A stretch of DNA of 64,000 nt from Exiguobacterium flavidum. GTDB taxonomy: Bacteria > Bacillota > Bacilli > Exiguobacteriales > Exiguobacteriaceae. The stretch spans positions 90,179-154,178 of the forward strand of contig NZ_QPKS01000007.1 in NCBI RefSeq assembly GCF_003344535.1, given 5' to 3'. Numbering within the stretch: position 1 is the stretch's first letter; each line of letters starts with the position of its first letter. The position numbers and the translations under genes were made by a program. The notes under the pieces are model-generated. The model did no database searches. It saw only the letters and a list, made by a program, of their open reading frames with translations, and was not told the DNA's origin. Of the stretch, positions 52,584-61,511 are shown one piece after another.

Positions 52584-53089
52584 AAAATTTTAAGAAAAAA
52601 TCATTTCCGCTCTTCGTCGCCCTGTTGTTCGTCGGGCTGTTCATCGCAGATCCAGCGCGTGCCATGAAGGCTACGCTTCTGACCGGCAATAGCCTGCTCA
52701 ACATGCTGCTGCTCCTTCCACCGATTCTCGTGCTGGTCGGCCTGCTCGATCAATGGGTAAGAAAGGAGACACTGCTCCGATACATGGGACCGGATGCAGG
52801 AACACGAGGATTCGTTTACGCACTGCTACTTGCAGCATTCGCGGCTGGTCCCCTCTATGTCGCTTTCCCCATTGCCACTCTTCTTCTGAAGAAGGGGGCA
52901 GGATTGCGCTATATCGTCTTCTTTCTCGGAGCCTTCACAACGGTCAAGCTACCTGTTCTTCTTTACGAGATTGCGTCTTTCGGAATTGCATTCACCATGC
53001 TTCATATCGGATTCGGACTGACCTTCTTTTTCATCATCGCTCTGTTATTTGAACGTTACCAGCCCGTATTGCGCGTCAAGCAATCATGA
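52580..53089 (+). CDS. Permease half, DUF318-like, second subunit
   Basis: 169 residues, four or five helices. LLMLLLPPILVLVGLLDQWVRK-like segment, then MGPDAGTRGFVYALLLAAFAAGPLYVAFPIATLLLKKGAGLRYIVFFLGAFTTVKLPVLLYEIASFG, which is the second repeat of a DUF318-type permease. ATG 52580 overlaps the first half by ATGA, so the two products are probably made in equal amounts and assemble. No clear terminator after it in the 130 bases before the next promoter. Confidence 0.75.
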   Translation: MKNFKKKSFPLFVALLFVGLFIADPARAMKATLLTGNSLLNMLLLLPPILVLVGLLDQWVRKETLLRYMGPDAGTRGFVYALLLAAFAAGPLYVAFPIATLLLKKGAGLRYIVFFLGAFTTVKLPVLLYEIASFGIAFTMLHIGFGLTFFFIIALLFERYQPVLRVKQS

Positions 53090-53166
53090 CGATTTCTTCA
53101 AATGGGAGTGCTGAAGCTGCTATCCGCTCAACGACACTAAAAATTAAATAAAACAATATTTATTTA

Positions 53167-53195
53167 TTGTAAAACGATAAATATAACGATAAAAT
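53167..53195 (+). promoter_or_regulatory. Promoter of the DUF2975-Xre pair with repeats
   Basis: TTGTAA (53167-53172), 17-base spacer, TAAAAT (53190-53195). AACGATAAA occurs twice within and around the spacer, and ACAATA-TTTATT-TATTGT spans the -35 region; both could be operator sites for the Xre protein. Confidence 0.6.
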
Positions 53196-53226
53196 AGAAT
53201 TAACCTAACGAAACGAGGTGTCTATC

Positions 53227-53706
53227 ATGAAGCGCGAAACAACTTTTCTGAAGGTCGTCGTCCTTTTGCTCGCCCTTCCCGTCCTCGCTTTATGCATCTT
53301 CATCCTGCCTGATATCGCCGCATTTTTCGTCGAACTCAATCCGGAGTTTTCCGCTTTACGCTATCCGTTCCTGATCGGTCTGTACGTGACGGCATTTACG
53401 TTCTTCTTCGCCTTGTATCAGACCGTGCGGCTGCTGAATGCAATCGATCGGAATCTCGTCTTCTCATCCGTCGCGGTCGATCCGCTGAAGAAGATCAAAT
53501 ACTGTGCCCTCGTCATCGGTGGTCTGTATGTCCTCTTCATGCCGCTCCTTTACCTGATGGGTGAGAAGGATGATGCACCCGGCATCATCCTGATCGGGCT
53601 GATCGTTCTCTTCGGCTCTGCGATCGTCGCCGTGTTCGCGGCCGTCCTGCAAAAGTTGCTTCAAAATGCGATCGATATCAAGTCAGAGAACGATCTGACG
53701 GTATGA
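53227..53706 (+). CDS. DUF2975 family membrane protein
   Basis: 159 residues with four predicted helices: FLKVVVLLLALPVLALCIFILP at the N-terminus, PFLIGLYVTAFTFFFALYQTVRLLNAID, and two more after residue 95. This DUF2975 protein paired with a short Xre regulator is a recurrent Firmicute arrangement of unknown role. ATG 53227 is six bases after GAGGTG. The downstream Xre gene starts 10 bases after its stop. Confidence 0.85.
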   Translation: MKRETTFLKVVVLLLALPVLALCIFILPDIAAFFVELNPEFSALRYPFLIGLYVTAFTFFFALYQTVRLLNAIDRNLVFSSVAVDPLKKIKYCALVIGGLYVLFMPLLYLMGEKDDAPGIILIGLIVLFGSAIVAVFAAVLQKLLQNAIDIKSENDLTV

Positions 53707-53716
53707 GGTGGATGAG

Positions 53717-53926
53717 ATGATCATAATCAATATCGACGTCATGCTCGCGAAGCGCAAGATGAGCGTGACCGAACTGTCGGAACGCGTCGGCATCACGATG
53801 GCGAACTTGTCGATCCTCAAGAACGGCAAGGCGAAGGCGATTCGTCTGTCCACGCTTGAAGCGATCTGCAAGGCGCTAGACTGTCAGCCGGGAGACATAC
53901 TCGAGTACCGGGAAGAAGAATCCTGA
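53717..53926 (+). CDS. Xre-family regulator (YozG-like, HTH_26)
   Basis: 69 residues, all helix-turn-helix: IINIDVMLAKRKMSVTELSERVGITMANLSILKNGKAKAIRLSTLEAICKALDCQPGDILEYRE. The C-terminal CQPGDILEY is typical of the YozG-type small Cro/CI-like repressors found next to DUF2975 genes. ATG 53717 follows GAGGTGG at 5 bases. Likely regulates its own two-gene operon. Confidence 0.9.
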   Translation: MIIINIDVMLAKRKMSVTELSERVGITMANLSILKNGKAKAIRLSTLEAICKALDCQPGDILEYREEES

Positions 53927-53956
53927 ACTCGGACAATCAGCCCAGACGCTGAACAT

Positions 53957-53997
53957 GAGAGGAGGCGGTGTCCCGTAACAGGACCCTCCTCCTTTTA
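53957..53997 (+). terminator. Possible terminator of the DUF2975-Xre operon
   Basis: GAGGAGG can pair with CCCTCCTCC across an imperfect loop, followed by TTTT. Moderate evidence. Confidence 0.5.
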
Positions 53998-54137
53998 GCA
54001 TCTCGCATGAATACGCTGAGCCTGAGGACGAGCATGTTCGGGATCGACGTGTAGAATGGCGTCCGGAATGTCAGGACAATGCAGTTCATGAAAAATATCA
54101 GGGAGTTCGTCCTGATTTTCCCGCTCTCCCCCGTCCT
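53995..54137 (-). other. Open 46-codon frame without a start, possible gene relic
   Basis: On the minus strand an uninterrupted frame ends QAQRIHARC and contains DELPDIFHELHCPDIPDAIL, with protein-like composition but no start codon or ribosome site. Could be the tail of a lost gene or chance. The rest of 53998-54204 shows nothing else. Confidence 0.25.
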
Positions 54138-54204
54138 GAAGTCATCTTACAGCCTGCGGGTTTGCCTATGATGCATCAGTGCGCCTGTTCCAACATTCGT
54201 CAAC

Positions 54205-54234
54205 TTGACATATCGGAAAATCTCGATATATAAT
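54205..54234 (+). promoter_or_regulatory. Consensus promoter with ArsR-type operator; leaderless arsR
   Basis: TTGACA (54205-54210), 18-base spacer, perfect TATAAT (54229-54234). The spacer carries ATATCG-GAAAATCT-CGATAT, an inverted repeat fitting an ArsR operator. The ATG at 54242 is only 7 bases after the -10, so the transcript should start at or within 2 bases of the start codon. Confidence 0.8.
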
Positions 54235-54241
54235 TTCTTCC

Positions 54242-54556
54242 ATGGAACCTATTGATGTATTCAAAGCGTTATCGAACGAAACGAGACTCAACATCCTGAG
54301 ATGGTTGAAGGAACCTGAGAAGCATTTCCCTAAACAAGGCGCTCACCTGCCTAAGGAGGTAAGCTACAAAGGAGGAGTATGTGTAGGGGACATTCAAGAA
54401 AAAGCCAAAGTTTCTCAATCGACGGTCTCCAGCTACCTGAACATGATGCAAAAAGCAGGATTGCTCGAATCGGTTCGTCATGGACAATGGACTTACTACC
54501 GGCGCAATGACCTCTTCATTGAGCAGTTAGCCGAATATTTAAAAACAGACATCTGA
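54242..54556 (+). CDS. ArsR-family winged-helix regulator, probably leaderless
   Basis: 104 residues. DVFKALSNETRLNILRWLKEPEKHF is the ArsR N-terminal helix, then GVCVGDIQEKAKVSQSTVSSYLNMMQKAGLLESVRHGQWTYYRRND is the helix-turn-helix and wing. No CxC metal motif (only one cysteine), so a metal ligand is not evident. There is no ribosome site before ATG 54242, and the promoter -10 ends 7 bases before it. Inference: it represses itself and possibly the YdcZ pair downstream. A weak terminator separates it from them. Confidence 0.88.
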   Translation: MEPIDVFKALSNETRLNILRWLKEPEKHFPKQGAHLPKEVSYKGGVCVGDIQEKAKVSQSTVSSYLNMMQKAGLLESVRHGQWTYYRRNDLFIEQLAEYLKTDI

Positions 54557-54578
54557 GTCACGATTTCTGTTTTTTTTA
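54541..54578 (+). terminator. Terminator after arsR-like gene
   Basis: AAACAGA pairs with TCTGTTT (7 bp, 16-base loop), then a T run. The stem is short, so read-through to the YdcZ pair is possible. Confidence 0.6.
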
Positions 54579-54636
54579 TCGCTCTACAAATCTATTTTTC
54601 TAGATATGTAATTATTCAAAAAAGGAGAACTATTTC

Positions 54637-55065
54637 ATGCGCTTTATTTTTTACGCACTCGCTTTACTTGCCGGAGCTGCACTCAGCTTTGAAGGGGCTA
54701 TTTACGCGGAGCTCGGAAAATCGATCGGACAAATCGAGACGAGCTTCTATAACTTCTTCATGGGTTCAATCATCATGGGGCTACTATGGATCTTTTTTGG
54801 AAAAGGGAAGCTCTCCTATGCGCTAGAAGCACCGAAATGGTCTCTGCTCGGAGGAGTGCTCGGGGTCGTCTACTTGACGTCAATCATCGTAAGCGTCCCA
54901 TTCGTCGGCGTCGGCATCACGATGGTCGCTGTCATCATCGGACAGCTAGTCATGAGCATGGTCATCGAGCACTTCGGGTGGCTTGGCAGCAGGAGGACGA
55001 AGGTCAACAAAGAAAAGGTCTTCGCCGTCCTTTCGATGATTATCGCACTCGTATTAATCAACTAG
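54637..55065 (+). CDS. YdcZ/DUF606 (DMT) small membrane transporter, second pair, first gene
   Basis: 142 residues, five predicted helices. FIFYALALLAGAALSFEGAIYAELGKSIGQIETSFYNFFMGSIIMG and VAVIIGQLVMSMVIEHFGWLGSRR are the DUF606 repeat features. AAAGGAGAAC precedes ATG 54637. It pairs with the 166-aa homologue 13 bases downstream; together with the ArsR gene this is a second, separate copy of the regulator-plus-YdcZ-pair design. Substrate unknown. Confidence 0.85.
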   Translation: MRFIFYALALLAGAALSFEGAIYAELGKSIGQIETSFYNFFMGSIIMGLLWIFFGKGKLSYALEAPKWSLLGGVLGVVYLTSIIVSVPFVGVGITMVAVIIGQLVMSMVIEHFGWLGSRRTKVNKEKVFAVLSMIIALVLIN

Positions 55066-55078
55066 GAGGTTTTACTTC

Positions 55079-55579
55079 ATGGGTTTGTTCATGATTTTAT
55101 TTACGTTGCTCGGCGGTATCACGTTAAGCGCACAGTCGTCGATCAACGGTACGCTTAGCCGAAGAACAGGAACGATTGAAACGACATTCCTTACCTTCCT
55201 CACCGGGACGATGTTCCTTGTCATCTTCGTCTTATTTTTTGGAAGCGGTGATGTGCTCGCACTGTTCGAAGCACCGAAGTGGCAACTCAGCGCAGCTTTT
55301 CTCGGTACGATGTACTTACTTCTGACGGTCATGGCCGTCCCTAAAATCGGGGTGATCGCGGCAAACATTGCCGGAATCGCCGGCCAGCTCATCATCGGGG
55401 TCATCATCGATCACTTCGGCTGGTTCAACAGTCTAATCATCGAGCTCGACATGAAGCGGGTCTTCGCTCTGTTGTTCATGGTTCTTTCCTTGTACTTCAT
55501 CTACAAAGGGAATGTACGATCGAACGAAATCTTATCGAAAGAAGATGAACAATCAGACACGGGATCGAAGGCTATCTGA
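55079..55579 (+). CDS. YdcZ/DUF606 (DMT) small membrane transporter, second pair, second gene
   Basis: 166 residues, five predicted helices and a polar tail (EILSKEDEQSDTGSKAI). LFTLLGGITLSAQSSINGTLSRRTGTIETTFLTFLTGTMFL and IAGIAGQLIIGVIIDHFGWFNSLII define DUF606. CTAGGAGG precedes ATG 55079. Close to its partner in sequence style, consistent with duplication and a heterodimeric transporter. Two convergent terminators follow. Confidence 0.85.
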   Translation: MGLFMILFTLLGGITLSAQSSINGTLSRRTGTIETTFLTFLTGTMFLVIFVLFFGSGDVLALFEAPKWQLSAAFLGTMYLLLTVMAVPKIGVIAANIAGIAGQLIIGVIIDHFGWFNSLIIELDMKRVFALLFMVLSLYFIYKGNVRSNEILSKEDEQSDTGSKAI

Positions 55580-55583
55580 ACAA

Positions 55584-55628
55584 AAAAAACGAACGAGAAT
55601 CAGAGAGGAACTCCGATTTTCGTTCGTA
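55584..55628 (-). terminator. Terminator of glmS
   Basis: Minus-strand ACGAACGA-AATC pairs with GATT-TCGTTCGT, then eight T. Confidence 0.8.
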
Positions 55629-55633
55629 TCAGG

Positions 55634-55686
55634 AAAGGGCTGTTTGATCAGGAATACGATGTATTCGGTCAAGCAGGCCTTTTTTG
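55634..55686 (+). terminator. Terminator of the second YdcZ pair
   Basis: Long imperfect stem AAGG-CTG-TTGA-GAATAC pairing with GTATTC-TCAA-CAG-CCTT around GAT, then a T run. Confidence 0.85.
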
Positions 55687-55698
55687 TCTTCAGATCGT

Positions 55699-57495
55699 TT
55701 ACTCTACTGTGACCGACTTCGCAAGGTTACGTGGCTTATCGACGTCGCATCCGCGTCCGAGAGCCGCATAATACGCGATCAGCTGGAGCGGAAGGACAGA
55801 GAGGAGCGGTGAGAGCAGTGTCTCGACCATAGGGATGACGAATGCGTCCGTCGGCAGGTCAAGACCTTCCGATGCGATGACGCAAGCGTTCGCACCGCGT
55901 GCGACGACCTCTTTGACGTTTCCACGGTTGTTCAAGTGAACGTGCGGTTGCGTCACGAGCGCGATGACCGGGGTGTTGTCCTCGATCAAGGCGATCGGTC
56001 CGTGCTTGAGCTCACCACCCGGGTAGCCTTCCGCTTGGATATACGAGATCTCCTTCAGTTTGAGCGCACCTTCGATGCCGACGTATGCGTCTTGTCCGCG
56101 ACCGATGAAGAAGGCATTGCGCGACTCCTTCAAATACTCGTCCGCGATTTCCTGGAAGCGATCCTTCTGTGACATGACTGTGTCCATCGCACTCGAGATG
56201 AGAGCGAGCTCCTTCATCAAGTCGAACGGAAGTTCTTTTCCTTTCGCTTTCGCGAGGTCGAACGCAAGAATCGAGAGGACGGCGATCTGAGCCGTGTACG
56301 CTTTCGTCGAGGCGACCGCGATCTCTGGTCCTGCGTGGAGCAGGAGCGTCGCATCCGCTTCACGCGACAGCGTCGAACCTTGGACGTTCGTCACCGTCAA
56401 CGCACGGTGTCCGAGCTTCTTCGCTTCGACGAGAACCGCACGGCTGTCCGCTGTCTCGCCTGACTGTGAGAGGAAGAGGAAGAGCGGCTTCTCTGTCAAA
56501 AGTGGCATGTTGTAGCCGAACTCTGACGCGATATGAACCTCCGTCGGGATGCCTGCGATCTGTTCGATCAGCTGCTTGCCGACAAGTCCTGCATTGTAGC
56601 TCGTACCGCAACCGATGATGTAGACGCGGTCACGTCCGAGGACGAGGTCACGAACCGATTGATCGAGCGTGATCTCCCCTGCTTCGTTCTGATACTTCTG
56701 GATGATGTTACGGATGACAGCAGGCTGCTCGTCCATCTCCTTGAGCATATAGTGCGAGTATGTGCCTTTCTCGATGTCAGATGCATCGATCTCAGCCGTG
56801 TACGGCGCACGCTCAAGGATGTTGCCTTCAAGATCCTGGATCGTCACGTTGTCACGCGTCAGGATGATCATCTCGCCGTCATGTAGCTCGACGAACTGAT
56901 CCGTCACCTGGAGCATCGCCATCGCGTCCGAAGCGACGACGTTGAACGTGCCGTCACCGATCCCGACGAGAAGCGGTGATTTGTTCTTCGCGACATAGAT
57001 CACGTCCGGGTTCTCTGAGTCGAGCAATGCGAACGCATACGAGCCGTGAAGTGCTTTCAGCGTCTTGCGGAACGCTTCCGTGACGTCTCCAGTCGCCTTG
57101 AAGTTCTTCTCGATCAACTGAACGACGACTTCCGTGTCCGTGTCGCTGAGCAGATCGACGCCGAGTTCTGCCTTGAGCTGCTCGTCGTTCTCGATGACAC
57201 CGTTGTGCACGAGCGTAAAGCGCCCTGATGTGCTCTGGTGCGGGTGAGCGTTCGGTACGCTCGGTACGCCATGCGTCGCCCAGCGCGTGTGGCCGATACC
57301 TGCGAATCCGTCCGCCTCAGCTGGAACGTGCTCGCGTAGCGCAGCGATGCGTCCGACTTCCTTGAACACCTGAACACCATCGTTCACGAATGCAAGGCCT
57401 GCCGAGTCATAACCGCGGTACTCGAGCTTCTCGAGTCCTTTCAGCAAAATTTCCTTCGTGTTGACCTGACCGATCATTCCTACGATTCCACACAT
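55699..57495 (-). CDS. glmS: Glutamine-fructose-6-phosphate aminotransferase (isomerizing)
   Basis: Makes glucosamine 6-phosphate from fructose 6-phosphate and glutamine, the entry step to UDP-GlcNAc. 598 residues, usual length. Cys2 of MCGIVGMIG is the amidotransferase nucleophile; the glutaminase domain includes GHTRWATHG; two SIS domains follow with CGTSYNAGL and SQSGETADS; the C-terminus is [11 protein letters not shown] 57495 follows AGAGGAGA. Controlled by a glmS ribozyme in its leader. The upstream open frame merely continues through the leader. Confidence 0.98.
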   Translation of the reverse strand: MCGIVGMIGQVNTKEILLKGLEKLEYRGYDSAGLAFVNDGVQVFKEVGRIAALREHVPAEADGFAGIGHTRWATHGVPSVPNAHPHQSTSGRFTLVHNGVIENDEQLKAELGVDLLSDTDTEVVVQLIEKNFKATGDVTEAFRKTLKALHGSYAFALLDSENPDVIYVAKNKSPLLVGIGDGTFNVVASDAMAMLQVTDQFVELHDGEMIILTRDNVTIQDLEGNILERAPYTAEIDASDIEKGTYSHYMLKEMDEQPAVIRNIIQKYQNEAGEITLDQSVRDLVLGRDRVYIIGCGTSYNAGLVGKQLIEQIAGIPTEVHIASEFGYNMPLLTEKPLFLFLSQSGETADSRAVLVEAKKLGHRALTVTNVQGSTLSREADATLLLHAGPEIAVASTKAYTAQIAVLSILAFDLAKAKGKELPFDLMKELALISSAMDTVMSQKDRFQEIADEYLKESRNAFFIGRGQDAYVGIEGALKLKEISYIQAEGYPGGELKHGPIALIEDNTPVIALVTQPHVHLNNRGNVKEVVARGANACVIASEGLDLPTDAFVIPMVETLLSPLLSVLPLQLIAYYAALGRGCDVDKPRNLAKSVTVE

Positions 57496-57559
57496 GTTAA
57501 CTTCTCCTCTGATACTTGTATTTCCCTTGGAAGGAAACGGCTTCCGGAAGAGAGCTGTC

Positions 57560-57700
57560 ATCGCGCGATTGTTTGTCCGTCCGATCACTCGGGCGTTTTC
57601 AACCGTGCTTTTCGGTACTGACAGGGTACCGGGAGGCATCCGCCGAATCATTCGATAAACCTCCACCTCGTCGACTTCCTGTTGAAGCCCTGGCGCTTGT
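57560..57700 (-). ncRNA. glmS ribozyme-riboswitch
   Basis: In the glmS leader on the minus strand. Core elements match the family: AAGCGCCAG at the 5' end (cleavage expected before G57696), GTCGACGAGG, GGTTTATCGA, TTCGGCGGATGCCTCCCGGT and ACCGAAAAGC. Glucosamine 6-phosphate is the cofactor for self-cleavage, which lowers glmS mRNA. The 3' boundary (P4 region) is approximate. Confidence 0.94.
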
Positions 57701-57835
57701 CGTTCCGTCCGGCCACCGTTTCTGCCCGACCTTTAAATCATACGGACTCTCCCTGCTAAAAGCAACAAAGGTAACGCATTTGTAACTATTCCCGATTTCC
57801 AAGGGAATGCAAACCTGTTCCCCCTAAATACTTCC

Positions 57836-57887
57836 AAAGAAAAGACGTGTCCCTCGTTCCTGCTTGAGACAGGACGAAAGACACGCC
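57836..57887 (-). terminator. Terminator of the cdaA-cdaR-glmM operon
   Basis: Minus-strand CGTGTC-TTCGTCCTG pairs with CAGGAACGA-GACACG, followed by TTTTCTTT. Separates glmM from glmS. Confidence 0.82.
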
Positions 57888-57903
57888 GAATCATTGAATC
57901 GAT

Positions 57904-59259
57904 TTAGCTCTCCTGGAGCGCATAATGCTCACGAACGACGTTTGCGATGCGTTCGACGTACATGTCGCACGCTTCCTGCGTCGGAGCTTCCGCCATGACA
58001 CGGACGAGCGGCTCCGTACCAGAAGCACGGACGAGAATCCGGCCGTTACCAGCCATCTCCTGCTCGACTTCGGCGATGATCGCCTGAACTTCCGGTCCGT
58101 TCATCGCGCCGTTCTTGTCCGAGACGCGGATGTTGACGAGACGTTGCGGGAAGACCGGCATCTCTGCAGCGAGTTCCGACAGCTTCTTGCCTGTCGCCTT
58201 CATGATCTGCAGGAGCTGGACGCCTGACAGCATGCCGTCCCCAGTCGTCGAATAGTCCATGAAGATGATGTGACCCGACTGCTCGCCACCGAGCGTGTAG
58301 TCGTTTTTGCGCATCTCTTCGACGACGTAACGGTCACCGACCGCAGTCTGGAGTGCGATCATGCCCGACTCCGCTACCGTCTTGTGGAAGCCGAGGTTAC
58401 TCATGACCGTCGCGACGATCGTGTTGTCCTTCAGGCGGCCCATCTCCTTGAGGTACTTACCGCAGATGAACATGATCTTGTCGCCATCGACGATATCACC
58501 GTTCTCATCGACTGCGATCAGACGATCGCCGTCGCCGTCGAACGAAAGGCCGACGTCCGCGCCGCGTTCTCTGACGAAGGACGCAAGATGTTCCGGATGC
58601 GTCGAACCGACTCCGTCGTTGATGTTGAATCCGTTCGGTGTCGTCCCGATCGTCGAGACCTCGGCCTCGAGGTCACCGAACAGGCGCGGGGCCAGACTCG
58701 ACGTCGCGCCATGCGCCCCGTCGATCGCGACATGGATGCCCGAGAAGTCCTCGTCGACCGTCTGACGGAGCATCTGGATGTACTTCTGTGCTCCTTCGAA
58801 GTAGTCGTGGACGAATCCAAGTTCCGTACCCGACGGACGCGGAAGAGTATCTTCCGCCTCGTCAAGCAGTGACTCGATTTCGAGTTCCGTCGCATCATCA
58901 AGCTTGAAGCCGTCTGACCCGAAGAACTTGATGCCATTGTCTGCGACCGGATTGTGCGAAGCAGAGATCATCACGCCCGCCGTCGCATCGAGTGTCTTCG
59001 TCAAGTAGGCGACCCCTGGTGTCGAGATGACGCCTAGACGCATGACCTCGGCACCGATCGACAAAAGACCCGCGATGAGCGCGTTCTCGAGCATCGGACC
59101 GGAGACACGTGTATCACGCCCGATCAAGACTTTAGGACGTGTGCTCTCGTGCTTCGTTAAGACATACCCGCCGACCCGTCCGAGACGGAGTGCGAGTTCC
59201 GGTGTCAATTCTACGTTGGCGACGCCACGGACGCCGTCAGTTCCAAAATACTTACCCAT
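57904..59259 (-). CDS. glmM: Phosphoglucosamine mutase
   Basis: Converts glucosamine 6-phosphate to glucosamine 1-phosphate for UDP-GlcNAc. 451 residues. [10 protein letters not shown] at the start, catalytic serine in [13 protein letters not shown] (~residue 102), metal loop [14 protein letters not shown], and C-terminal [18 protein letters not shown] 59259 follows AGAGGAA at 8 bases. Third gene of cdaA-cdaR-glmM, the same order as in Bacillus, where GlmM also binds and inhibits CdaA. Confidence 0.97.
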   Translation of the reverse strand: MGKYFGTDGVRGVANVELTPELALRLGRVGGYVLTKHESTRPKVLIGRDTRVSGPMLENALIAGLLSIGAEVMRLGVISTPGVAYLTKTLDATAGVMISASHNPVADNGIKFFGSDGFKLDDATELEIESLLDEAEDTLPRPSGTELGFVHDYFEGAQKYIQMLRQTVDEDFSGIHVAIDGAHGATSSLAPRLFGDLEAEVSTIGTTPNGFNINDGVGSTHPEHLASFVRERGADVGLSFDGDGDRLIAVDENGDIVDGDKIMFICGKYLKEMGRLKDNTIVATVMSNLGFHKTVAESGMIALQTAVGDRYVVEEMRKNDYTLGGEQSGHIIFMDYSTTGDGMLSGVQLLQIMKATGKKLSELAAEMPVFPQRLVNIRVSDKNGAMNGPEVQAIIAEVEQEMAGNGRILVRASGTEPLVRVMAEAPTQEACDMYVERIANVVREHYALQES

Positions 59260-59287
59260 ATTAGTTTTTCCTCTTTTCACTGATTGT

Positions 59288-60571
59288 TTAATTGGTCGTC
59301 TCTGCGTTCACCCGCGACTTGAGCGTCACGTCGACATTGTCCGGACGCAACACATCGAAGGCGCGGGACGTCTGATAGGAGATCGGCAAGCCATGCGTGC
59401 CTTCCTTCAGCCCCGTCAGATCGACGACAGCTTTTATGTCGGTCGCGTCGATCGTCGCGAGATCCGTTTCGCTCCCGCGGACGACGACATCGACCGCCGG
59501 CGGGTATTCCGCCGTATAACGCGTTTCATCATATCCATTGACGGTGAGCGGGACGTTGCTGATCGTCTTCTCACCGCGGTCCTCAACCGTCTCCGTCGTC
59601 GCCTTCGCATCTTTACGATCGATGACGATACTGATCGTGACAGTCATCGGATCCATGCCGGTCACGCCGTCCGGTTGGACGAGCTTGACCGTCTTCTCCG
59701 TCGTGCTCGTCAAGTTCTTGATCGATATCGCTTCCGTCTCGACCGCGACGATGCGCGACAGGAGATCCATCTCGCCGTAAAGGCGGGCCTCCGTGACGAC
59801 TGGGACGACCTTGACGAGTTTGTAACCTTTCTTGACGGCGTCCTTGACGTTCACGTTGATTGGTACCGTCTTGCTTTCTTTATAGATCGGAATCGTCACG
59901 TCGATCGTCTTCGGATCGTAGGTCGCCTGGACCGGATTTCCGTTCGTATCGAACGCTTTGACGTTGAATGCTTCGGTATAGGTCGCAGCGCGTCCCGTCA
60001 AATCGACTGGGATTTCGATCGCGCTGATCGCTTGGAGTTTCTCCGCCCCACCCGTCACCTCGATCGACTGCTCGCTCGGCTGTGCCTCACCGACGACGAA
60101 TCCTTCTGCCAATTTATTTTTGTTCAACAGTTTCACCTGGACAGGGACTTCCTTCGTCGCTTTCTTATCGAGGAAGACCTCGATCGTCTCTTGCTTCATG
60201 TCGACTTCGACGTCCTTACCGAAGCCTTTCGCCTGGACCCGGACCCGGTGGTATCCTGTATCGAGTCCGATCAGGTCGATTCCGAGTTCGAAGTCCTGTA
60301 CGAGCCGGAGCATCGTCAGGCTGCTCGACGGTCCATTGACCGTCACCTCAATCGTCTCGGGAACATTGTAGACGACCCACTGCGATTCATCATAGTCGAC
60401 CGTGACTGGGACGTCAAATTTCGCCGTGCTCTGCCCTGCGACAGGTAAAAATCCTGAAGCATCGCTGCCGGTCGAGGTGTTCGTCCCTGCGACCATCAAA
60501 TAGAGCAGGATCGCGAGTACGACTGCGACGAGCCGCAGGAACCATGTCTCGTTGAACCATTTCTCGAACAT
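59288..60571 (-). CDS. cdaR: CdaA regulator CdaR (YbbR-domain protein)
   Basis: 427 residues. One N-terminal membrane helix (~10-30: [19 protein letters not shown]) and an extracytoplasmic part of four YbbR repeats (each with a VPV-type strand, for example [31 protein letters not shown]). Modulates the CdaA diadenylate cyclase. ATG 60571 shares one base with the cdaA stop, so translation is coupled; the GTG at 60574 is an alternative. Confidence 0.94.
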   Translation of the reverse strand: MFEKWFNETWFLRLVAVVLAILLYLMVAGTNTSTGSDASGFLPVAGQSTAKFDVPVTVDYDESQWVVYNVPETIEVTVNGPSSSLTMLRLVQDFELGIDLIGLDTGYHRVRVQAKGFGKDVEVDMKQETIEVFLDKKATKEVPVQVKLLNKNKLAEGFVVGEAQPSEQSIEVTGGAEKLQAISAIEIPVDLTGRAATYTEAFNVKAFDTNGNPVQATYDPKTIDVTIPIYKESKTVPINVNVKDAVKKGYKLVKVVPVVTEARLYGEMDLLSRIVAVETEAISIKNLTSTTEKTVKLVQPDGVTGMDPMTVTISIVIDRKDAKATTETVEDRGEKTISNVPLTVNGYDETRYTAEYPPAVDVVVRGSETDLATIDATDIKAVVDLTGLKEGTHGLPISYQTSRAFDVLRPDNVDVTLKSRVNAETTN

Positions 60572-61431
60572 CACTTCTTCGCCCCTTTCCAGTTGAAGAA
60601 GTTCGAAGCGACCGGCTCTTCCTTGACGAGTGTCTCGAGCAGTTTCGCACGCAACGCTTCTTCATCGAGTTCACGGTAAAGACGCCCATTGATCGCAAGA
60701 GAGACGCCACCCGTCTCCTCCGATACGACGAGAGTGACGCTGTCAGTCACCTCACTGACTCCGATCGCGGCCCTATGCCGGGTTCCGAGTTCCTTCGAGA
60801 TGTGCGCGCTCTCAGACAACGGCAGATAACAGGCAGCGGCGGCAAGCTTGCCGTGCTGAACGATGACCGCCCCGTCATGGAGCGGGGTGTTCGGGATGAA
60901 GAGGTTGATCAGGAGCTGGCTCGTGATCTGCGAGCCGAGCGGGATGCCCGTCTCGACGTACTCGCTCAGTCCTGTCTCGCGTTCGATCGTGATGAGTGCC
61001 CCGATCCGCCGCTTCGACATGTACTGCGCGGACGTCACGAGTGCATCGACGACGCGCGTCTGCTCATCCTCGTCGCTGATCGTGCTGCGCGAGAAGAACT
61101 TGCTCGTCCGTCCGAGATGCTCAAGGCCCCGTCTGAGCTCCGGCTGGAAGATGATGATGATGCCGAGCAATCCGTATGTGATGACCTGATTGAGAAGGAA
61201 CTGGAGCGTCTTCAATCCGAAGAAGCCGCTAAGGAACCAACTGATGAGAATGACGGATATCCCTTTGATCAGTTGGACTGCCTTCGTCCCTTTTACGATG
61301 ACCATCAGCTTGTAGATCACGAAAGTGACGACCGCGATATCGATGACATCATTAATATAATCGTACCAGTGTACGTTTTCACCTAGTTTCAATAACTGGA
61401 ATTGAAGTGGTTGCCAGTTGAACAGATTCAC
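60571..61431 (-). CDS. cdaA: Diadenylate cyclase CdaA
   Basis: Makes cyclic di-AMP from two ATP at the membrane; c-di-AMP controls potassium, osmotic balance and wall homeostasis. About 286 residues: three N-terminal helices (~25-100) and a DAC domain with the catalytic motifs PLHDGAVIV (DGA) and GTRHRAAIG (RHR). Start is GTG 61431 (8 bases after GGGGG) or TTG 61434. An extended -10 box at 61479-61471 can drive the cdaA-cdaR-glmM operon separately from sigW-rsiW. Confidence 0.97.
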   Translation of the reverse strand: MNLFNWQPLQFQLLKLGENVHWYDYINDVIDIAVVTFVIYKLMVIVKGTKAVQLIKGISVILISWFLSGFFGLKTLQFLLNQVITYGLLGIIIIFQPELRRGLEHLGRTSKFFSRSTISDEDEQTRVVDALVTSAQYMSKRRIGALITIERETGLSEYVETGIPLGSQITSQLLINLFIPNTPLHDGAVIVQHGKLAAAACYLPLSESAHISKELGTRHRAAIGVSEVTDSVTLVVSEETGGVSLAINGRLYRELDEEALRAKLLETLVKEEPVASNFFNWKGAKK

Positions 61432-61470
61432 CAACCGTGCCCCCTATCTTTTCTGATTTAAACAGTCTCC

Positions 61471-61479
61471 ATTATAGCA
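61471..61479 (-). promoter_or_regulatory. Extended -10 promoter of cdaA
   Basis: Minus-strand TGCTATAAT (61479-61471), a TGn-extended consensus -10. The -35 region is poor and overlaps the rsiW terminator. Confidence 0.65.
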
Positions 61480-61507
61480 CAAAAGGGACGAGCTCGACTC
61501 GTCCCTC
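61479..61507 (-). terminator. Terminator of sigW-rsiW
   Basis: GGGACGAG (minus, 61505-61498) pairs with CTCGTCCC (61492-61485) around a TCGAG loop, then TTTTG. Confidence 0.75.
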
Positions 61508-61511
61508 CGTC

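Noticed and set aside
56000..57666. Extended glmS start upstream of 57495
   Set aside because: The extension runs through the ribozyme; MCGIVG at 57495 must be the mature N-terminus because Cys2 is the nucleophile.
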